This document shows positions 15,408 through 19,362 of a stretch of DNA of 19,362 nucleotides, piece by piece. Source of the DNA: Aestuariicoccus sp032586235 (lineage in GTDB: Bacteria > Pseudomonadota > Alphaproteobacteria > Rhodobacterales > Rhodobacteraceae); contig NZ_JAWHTD010000060.1 in the NCBI RefSeq assembly GCF_032586235.1, positions 1 to 19,362 of the forward strand, given 5' to 3'. The notes beneath the pieces were generated by a model that was not told where the DNA came from, did not search any database, and worked only from the letters and a program-made list of their open reading frames with translations. Both the position numbers and the translations under genes were made by a program. How positions within the stretch are numbered: position 1 is the stretch's first letter; each line of letters begins with the position of its first letter.

Positions 15408-16517
15408 GTGTCCGGTTTGGAGGCCCAAAGACTGCTCACGGACGAACTGGAAGTGCATGAGCGCGTGGCTGAATATCTCTTCGCTCGGTTTAGAACCGCT
15501 CGACCCAAGGACGTACGGCCACTTGTAACCGTCCTGATCGGCCAGACAGCCGCCGCCAGCCGTCACAATCAACTGAATGTGGATCCGAATTTTCTGTCTG
15601 CTTCTGCCGATCCGGCCATTCTTGACGGCAGGCTCGAAGGGGCGGTCGTCTTTCGCAACGAAAACTACGCGTCCCGCGCGCATAAGTTCATCGCTTCCTA
15701 CTATCCACACAAACGCGTGACCGCCGAGGGACGGTACCAGGACGTCATCTACGTCCTGCCACAGCAATACGGTGTCGGACAGGTGATGGATGTCTACCGC
15801 AACATGCTGGAACAGAAGGGCTTCAGGGTCGAGTTCTCGGCGCAGAGCCTATGGGCCGGAGACATCAACTTTCCGCTGCTTCCCATCCCGGGCGGGTTTC
15901 ACGAACATGGCTCGATGCGGTACGCCTTCATGACCGGCAAGGACGCAAAGGGCAATGATGTGCATCTTTCGCTATGGGTGCAGCTCATGCGCGTCGGACT
16001 TAACGGCGCCTCGCTCGGCACCAAAAACCCGGTCCTTCAGATTGTCTCCGTGACCGACGCTCAAGCTGAGCTTCAGTTCGTTGCTCCGGCGTCGACCGCA
16101 CCTGCCACCGGATCGCCCACGGCGCGACAGGACACCGTGACCGCCGCCGATCTGGCCCGGCAGAAATCACAAACCGGCGCCGCGCGCGTCTACGGAATAA
16201 ACTTCGACTTCGACAGCGACCAGATGCGCCCGGAATCGATGGGCGTGTTGCAGGAGATCGCCAACCTGCTGCATTCCGACGCCACCCTTCGGCTTGCCGT
16301 CGAGGGGCATACCGACGCCAAGGGGTCGGATATCTACAACTACGATCTCTCATCCCGCCGAGCCGCAAGCGTTGTGGCCGTTCTGGTTCGATCATTCGGG
16401 ATCAGTCCGGATCGGCTGTCCTGGTCGGGGAAAGGCGAAGATTTCCCAGTGGCGGACAATTCCACCGAGACCGGGCGCGCCCTGAACCGCCGCGTCGAAC
16501 TGATCCGCTTGAAGTAA
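15408..16517 (+). CDS. OmpA-family protein, N-terminus probably lost
   Basis: From GTG 15408 the frame gives 369 residues. Residues about 264-369 form a clear OmpA C-terminal peptidoglycan-binding domain: INFDFDSDQMRPESM, EGHTDAKGSDIYNYDLSSRRA, and a final GRALNRRVELI. The middle (about 60-210, DPNFLSASADP through the YDVIYVLPQQ-like block to LQIVSVTDAQ) is a coherent domain I cannot name. Such proteins must be exported, yet no signal peptide follows any available start; an in-frame TAG at 15366-15368 limits extension. Residues about 42-52 (RPLVTVLIGQTAAAS, positions approximate) look like a remnant signal peptide without a start codon. It may be a start-lost pseudogene, or the true start may be hidden by a small upstream change. 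Confidence 0.75.
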   Translation: MSGLEAQRLLTDELEVHERVAEYLFARFRTARPKDVRPLVTVLIGQTAAASRHNQLNVDPNFLSASADPAILDGRLEGAVVFRNENYASRAHKFIASYYPHKRVTAEGRYQDVIYVLPQQYGVGQVMDVYRNMLEQKGFRVEFSAQSLWAGDINFPLLPIPGGFHEHGSMRYAFMTGKDAKGNDVHLSLWVQLMRVGLNGASLGTKNPVLQIVSVTDAQAELQFVAPASTAPATGSPTARQDTVTAADLARQKSQTGAARVYGINFDFDSDQMRPESMGVLQEIANLLHSDATLRLAVEGHTDAKGSDIYNYDLSSRRAASVVAVLVRSFGISPDRLSWSGKGEDFPVADNSTETGRALNRRVELIRLK

Positions 16518-16520
16518 AAC

Positions 16521-16545
16521 GGTCCCAATTGAATTGGGTCGGACC
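16521..16545 (+). terminator. Possible terminator/hairpin after the OmpA-family gene
   Basis: GGTCCCAATTGAATTGGGTC is followed by GGACC. CCCAATT (16524-16530) and AATTGGG (16532-16538) are perfect 7-bp arms, and GGTCC/GGACC offer an alternative outer pairing. It begins 3 bp after the stop codon. No strong T tract is present, although a CTTTTCT run follows some bases later. Confidence 0.45.
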
Positions 16546-16736
16546 ATTGCGCTTTTCTATGCGGACGGTCCGGCCCTTGAACGCGACCGGTCTCGTCCCA
16601 ACTCACCGCCAAATGCTCACGATAACTGCAGACGATTTACAATGAGTGACGGCATTGTCCGCGCTCCGGTCGTAGCCCCAATTTTGGCGAACGTCCGGAT
16701 CAATTTTCGGCTTGGACGTAGGCTCAAAGCCGTAGT

Positions 16737-16785
16737 GCGGCCATCTGATCATTTTGCTCAGATGTCTTGGAAGAGCCCGGAGCGG
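16737..16785. repeat. Intergenic repeat, partial copy 3
   Basis: Bases 16742-16764 are identical to the hairpin of copy 1 (CATCTGA arms, same loop), and the flanking GCGG before and TCTTGGAAGAGCCC after match with two changes. Upstream, GGCGAACGTCCGGA (16686-16699) and AAAGCCGTAGT also occur in the same order before copy 2. The intervening sequence is shorter and diverged. It lies between the convergent OmpA and GMC genes. Confidence 0.75.
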
Positions 16786-16794
16786 ACTCGCCAC

Positions 16795-18384
16795 CTAGCA
16801 GCGAGCTATGATCATGTCCGCCGCTTTCTCGGCGATCATGATTACCGGCGCATTCGGGTGCCCTGTATTCATCCGCGGCATCACTGAGGCGTCTGCGACG
16901 CTGAGACCTTCAAGGCCGTGCACCCGCAAGTCGGGCGCCACGACGGCGTCGGCGTCCTGCCCTATGCGGCAACTGCCCACCGGATGCCATGAGGTCGATG
17001 AAACCTCTCGAATGTCTGAAATGAGGTCCTCGTAGCTGATCCGGTCGGGTCCCGGAGAGATTTCACGCGGCCCAAGATCCGCGAAGGCCGGTTGACACAC
17101 GACTGTTCGCGCCTCGCGGATACAGGCAATCATCAGGTCCAAATCAGCGGGGTCGCTTAGATAGCCCGGATCGATCAGGGGCCGATCGAGTGGATTGTCG
17201 GACAAGATCGAGACGCGGCCTGTGCTTCGAGGCCGCGTCGGGAACCCCGAAATCGTGAAGCCGTGCCGATCCGGCGGGCGCATCTCGGGCGCGCCGAGAC
17301 TGATGTAATAGGGGATCATCAGCAGTTCGATGTCCGGAGCCTCAGAACCAGGGTTGGAACGGAGAAACGCACCAGACTCGAAGTGGTTCGTGGTGAGCGG
17401 CCCCCGGCCCTCTGCGAACTGGCGCTTTGCGTCTGCGCTCTCCTCGGCGGTTCGGCCGAAGAATGTCAGGGGTTTGTCGATCTCCCAACGGCTGCGGTAG
17501 TGAAGATGGTCCTGCAGGTTCTCGCCCACCCCGGGCAGGTCATGCCGGACCTTGACGCCGACCTCCTCCAGTCGTTCTGTCGGGCCAATACCTGAGATCT
17601 GAAGTATCTGCGGCGACCCGATCGCTCCTGCCGACAGGACGGTCTCCTGTGCCGTAACCCTGTGAACCTTTCCGCCGGCGATATAGTCGACCCCGAGAAC
17701 CCGCTTCCCATCAAGGACGAGCCTGAGCACAGTTGCTCCTGTCACCACGGTCAGGTTTACACGCCCCTGCGCCGCCCTGAAATACGTGCGCGCCGTACTG
17801 CCACGCGTTTTGTTGTGCAAGGTGGCCGGAAAGTAGCCGCAGCCTTCGATGTCCTGCCCGTTCAAATCGTCGTTGAACGGGATACCGGCCTCCTGGCAGG
17901 CAGCAATGAAGACATCTGTCAGTGGGGATCGTTCTGCCTGCTCGGTCACTGTCAGGGGACCCGCTTCGCCATGCAGGTCGGGGTCACCCGGCACCTGCCA
18001 GTTCTCGGCCTTTCTGAAATAGGGCAGCACGTCATGCCAACCCCACCCCGTCGCGCCCAGCTGTTGCCAACTGTCATAGTCCGAGGGGTGCCCGCGGAGA
18101 TAGATCATGTAATTGATAGAGCCAGTCCCGCCGATGCACCGCCCTCGCGGATACGCGATTTGCCGGCGGGAAAGGTGGTCCTGTGGCCCAGTCCGAAAGC
18201 CCCAGTCGAACCGGGTATTGGGCAGGGACCCCATGGCCGCCGGAGTCGAGACACGCGGGTCGTCGTCATCGCCGCCGGCCTCGAGCAGAAGGACCTGACG
18301 CTTGGGATCTTCAGTTAGTCGGTTAGCGAGGACGCATCCCGCGCTTCCCGCTCCTACGACAATCACGTCAAACGTACCTGACAT
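16795..18384 (-). CDS. GMC-family FAD-dependent oxidoreductase (choline dehydrogenase-like)
   Basis: A 529-residue flavoprotein of the glucose-methanol-choline family. GAGSAG (residues 11-16) is the FAD Rossmann loop, LLLEAGG gives the ribose-binding Glu35, GGTGSINYMIYLRGHP (85-100) is GMC signature 1, and GAIGSPQILQISGIGP is signature 2. The catalytic pair is His467 (SWHPVGS) and Asn511 (TGHPNAP). It should oxidise a primary or secondary alcohol to the carbonyl; the substrate is not readable from sequence and 'choline' is only the default annotation. The start at 18384 is chosen because AGGAGG (18390-18395, minus strand) lies 5 nt upstream and the FAD fold begins at once; a longer in-frame start at 18441 adds an unlikely 19-residue tail. 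A SARP-like regulator is divergent across 255 bp. Confidence 0.93.
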   Translation of the reverse strand: MSGTFDVIVVGAGSAGCVLANRLTEDPKRQVLLLEAGGDDDDPRVSTPAAMGSLPNTRFDWGFRTGPQDHLSRRQIAYPRGRCIGGTGSINYMIYLRGHPSDYDSWQQLGATGWGWHDVLPYFRKAENWQVPGDPDLHGEAGPLTVTEQAERSPLTDVFIAACQEAGIPFNDDLNGQDIEGCGYFPATLHNKTRGSTARTYFRAAQGRVNLTVVTGATVLRLVLDGKRVLGVDYIAGGKVHRVTAQETVLSAGAIGSPQILQISGIGPTERLEEVGVKVRHDLPGVGENLQDHLHYRSRWEIDKPLTFFGRTAEESADAKRQFAEGRGPLTTNHFESGAFLRSNPGSEAPDIELLMIPYYISLGAPEMRPPDRHGFTISGFPTRPRSTGRVSILSDNPLDRPLIDPGYLSDPADLDLMIACIREARTVVCQPAFADLGPREISPGPDRISYEDLISDIREVSSTSWHPVGSCRIGQDADAVVAPDLRVHGLEGLSVADASVMPRMNTGHPNAPVIMIAEKAADMIIARC

Positions 18385-18639
18385 ATCAACCTCCTGGAGT
18401 AGCTTCGTTTGTCTCGCGAGGAACCGGTCGCTGCGAGCCAACTACCGCTGTCAGTGCCGCGAGTGCGACGCTTCACAGTCGTTTGGGTTTCCTTGGTGCC
18501 TGTGCGACGCGTGTTTCCTTGCGTCCAAGGTGCCACATCTCCGCAAGAGACCCGCAAAACCGCCTGGCGAAGACCCTTTACCAGCACAAAAACTTCGTAA
18601 AAACTTTATCGATCATCGCAAAACCGCCAAACTGCAGGG
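18385..18639. promoter_or_regulatory. Divergent intergenic region between GMC gene and SARP-like regulator
   Basis: These 255 bp must hold both promoters. GTTTCCTTG occurs twice in the same orientation (18487-18495 and 18513-18521), 26 bp apart, followed by GTGCC and GCGTCC respectively. This direct repeat could serve as a SARP-type binding site, since those regulators bind tandem direct repeats, but the evidence is slight. Confidence 0.35.
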
Positions 18640-19362
18640 ATGACCGATACGAATGCTGACGGTTCACGCCTCATACTCTCACTTCGCGGGGCTTTCTCTG
18701 TCCGCGATGCATCGGGGCATGCCATTGAGGGGTTTTCGCGTCGTGGACAGGCGCTGCTTGCGTACCTATCCTTGCAGCCCGATATGCGAGCCGAACGTGC
18801 AAGAATAGCAGAACTGCTCTGGTCCGACCGCTCTGAAGAGCAGGCTCGTGCGTCACTGCGTCAGGAATTGTCGGTCCTAAGGCGCAACCTGCCCGACGGT
18901 GTGCTTCAAGCCAACCGGCAGCATGTATGGATCAACACATCAACCGCCACCACCGAAGTCCAAGGCTCGGGCGCATTCCTCGAAGGATTTGACCTGAACT
19001 CGGAAAGTTTCGAGGAATGGCTACGGGAAACACGACAAGCCCTTGCGGCCCAGGGCGAAGTACCGTCACTTGCAGTCGCAGCCACGAGATCGACAAACCG
19101 ACCAAGTCTGGCGGTGCTGCCATTCGAAGAAATCGGTGCAATAGCTGGCGACATGTTCGCAGACGGGGTAGTCGAAGAGATTACATCTGCGCTGGGTCGG
19201 GTTCGAGAATTTCACGTCATCGCCCGGCAATCTGTTTTCGCTCTGCACAGAGATCAACTCAGCGTTCCTCAGATAGCCGAAATACTTAGTCGGGTTTGAA
19301 CAACGCCTTCAGGCGGACTGAAGGCGGAGATTTTGTGTGGTGGGCGTGTGCAGGTCGGCGAA
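18640..19362 (+). pseudogene. SARP-like/TolB-like transcriptional regulator, interrupted by in-frame TGA and cut by window end
   Basis: The open frame runs from ATG 18640 to TGA 19297-19299 (219 codons). Residues about 10-100 are a winged-helix domain of the SARP/OmpR type (LILSLRGAFSV, RRGQALLAYLSL, ARIAELLWSDRSEEQARASL, RQELSVLRRNL), followed by the FLEGFDLNSESFEEWLRETR block typical of transcriptional activator domains. From about 154, RPSLAVLPFEEIG, FADGVVEEITSAL and FHVIARQSVFALHRDQL match the TolB-like domain fused to cyclases and SARP regulators in alphaproteobacteria. That domain normally runs on for hundreds of residues. After the TGA the same frame stays open to the window edge (21 codons) and reads GGLKAEIL and GGRVQVGE, which fits the family. 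The likely reading is a nonsense-interrupted or recently broken gene. Confidence 0.65.

Noticed and set aside
14867..15508. 213-codon minus-strand frame filling the gap after the TRAP operon.
   Set aside because: No ribosome-binding site or motif, unusual Ser/Arg composition, and overlap with both flanking genes. Described only as non-coding.
1..19362. CRISPR array, tRNA, rRNA, integrase or transposase.
   Set aside because: No regularly spaced repeat/spacer units beyond the three operators, no tRNA-like cloverleaf recognised, and no recombinase motifs in any supported frame.

Overview
The window reads as chromosomal or large-replicon DNA of an alphaproteobacterium, most likely a Rhodobacteraceae (Roseobacter-group) member. 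This is inferred from high GC, GTG/ATG starts, and the mix of families: a FrcBCA/XylFGH-type sugar ABC transporter, a TAXI-type TRAP transporter, a LigM-like one-carbon demethylase, a GMC oxidoreductase and a SARP/TolB-like regulator. No rRNA, tRNA, CRISPR array or transposase gene is visible.

Region 1 (about 243-7043) is a ribitol catabolic operon. A minus-strand LacI-family repressor faces a plus-strand operon of periplasmic binding protein, single-domain ABC ATPase, permease, a dehydrogenase very like Klebsiella ribitol 2-dehydrogenase, and an FGGY kinase with the TCSLV motif of D-ribulokinases. The proposed route is periplasmic ribitol -> cytoplasmic ribitol -> D-ribulose -> D-ribulose 5-phosphate. 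Three tandem 20-bp operator-like palindromes at exact 22-bp spacing lie between repressor and operon. A strong hairpin follows the binding-protein gene.

Region 2 (7044-8003) is gene-poor. It holds the second copy of an 88-bp repeat whose first copy opens the window; a shorter third copy lies at about 16737-16785. A doubtful 149-codon frame follows LysR on the minus strand.

Region 3 (8004-14870) is a compact catabolic cluster: a LysR regulator divergent from a metallo-beta-lactamase-fold hydrolase, a LigM/GcvT-like tetrahydrofolate-dependent demethylase, a TAXI binding protein and a fused TRAP permease. The demethylase keeps the family's catalytic Tyr but has lost the Arg that LigM uses to hold the aromatic carboxylate. 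The cluster may therefore import and demethylate a substrate not yet assigned. This is the best candidate here for an undescribed system.

Region 4 (14871-19362) has a 537-bp stretch with no convincing gene, an OmpA-domain protein that appears to have lost its signal peptide, repeat copy 3, a GMC flavoprotein oxidoreductase on the minus strand, and a divergent SARP-like/TolB-like regulator. The regulator is interrupted by an in-frame TGA close to the window end, with the frame staying open and family-like beyond it.
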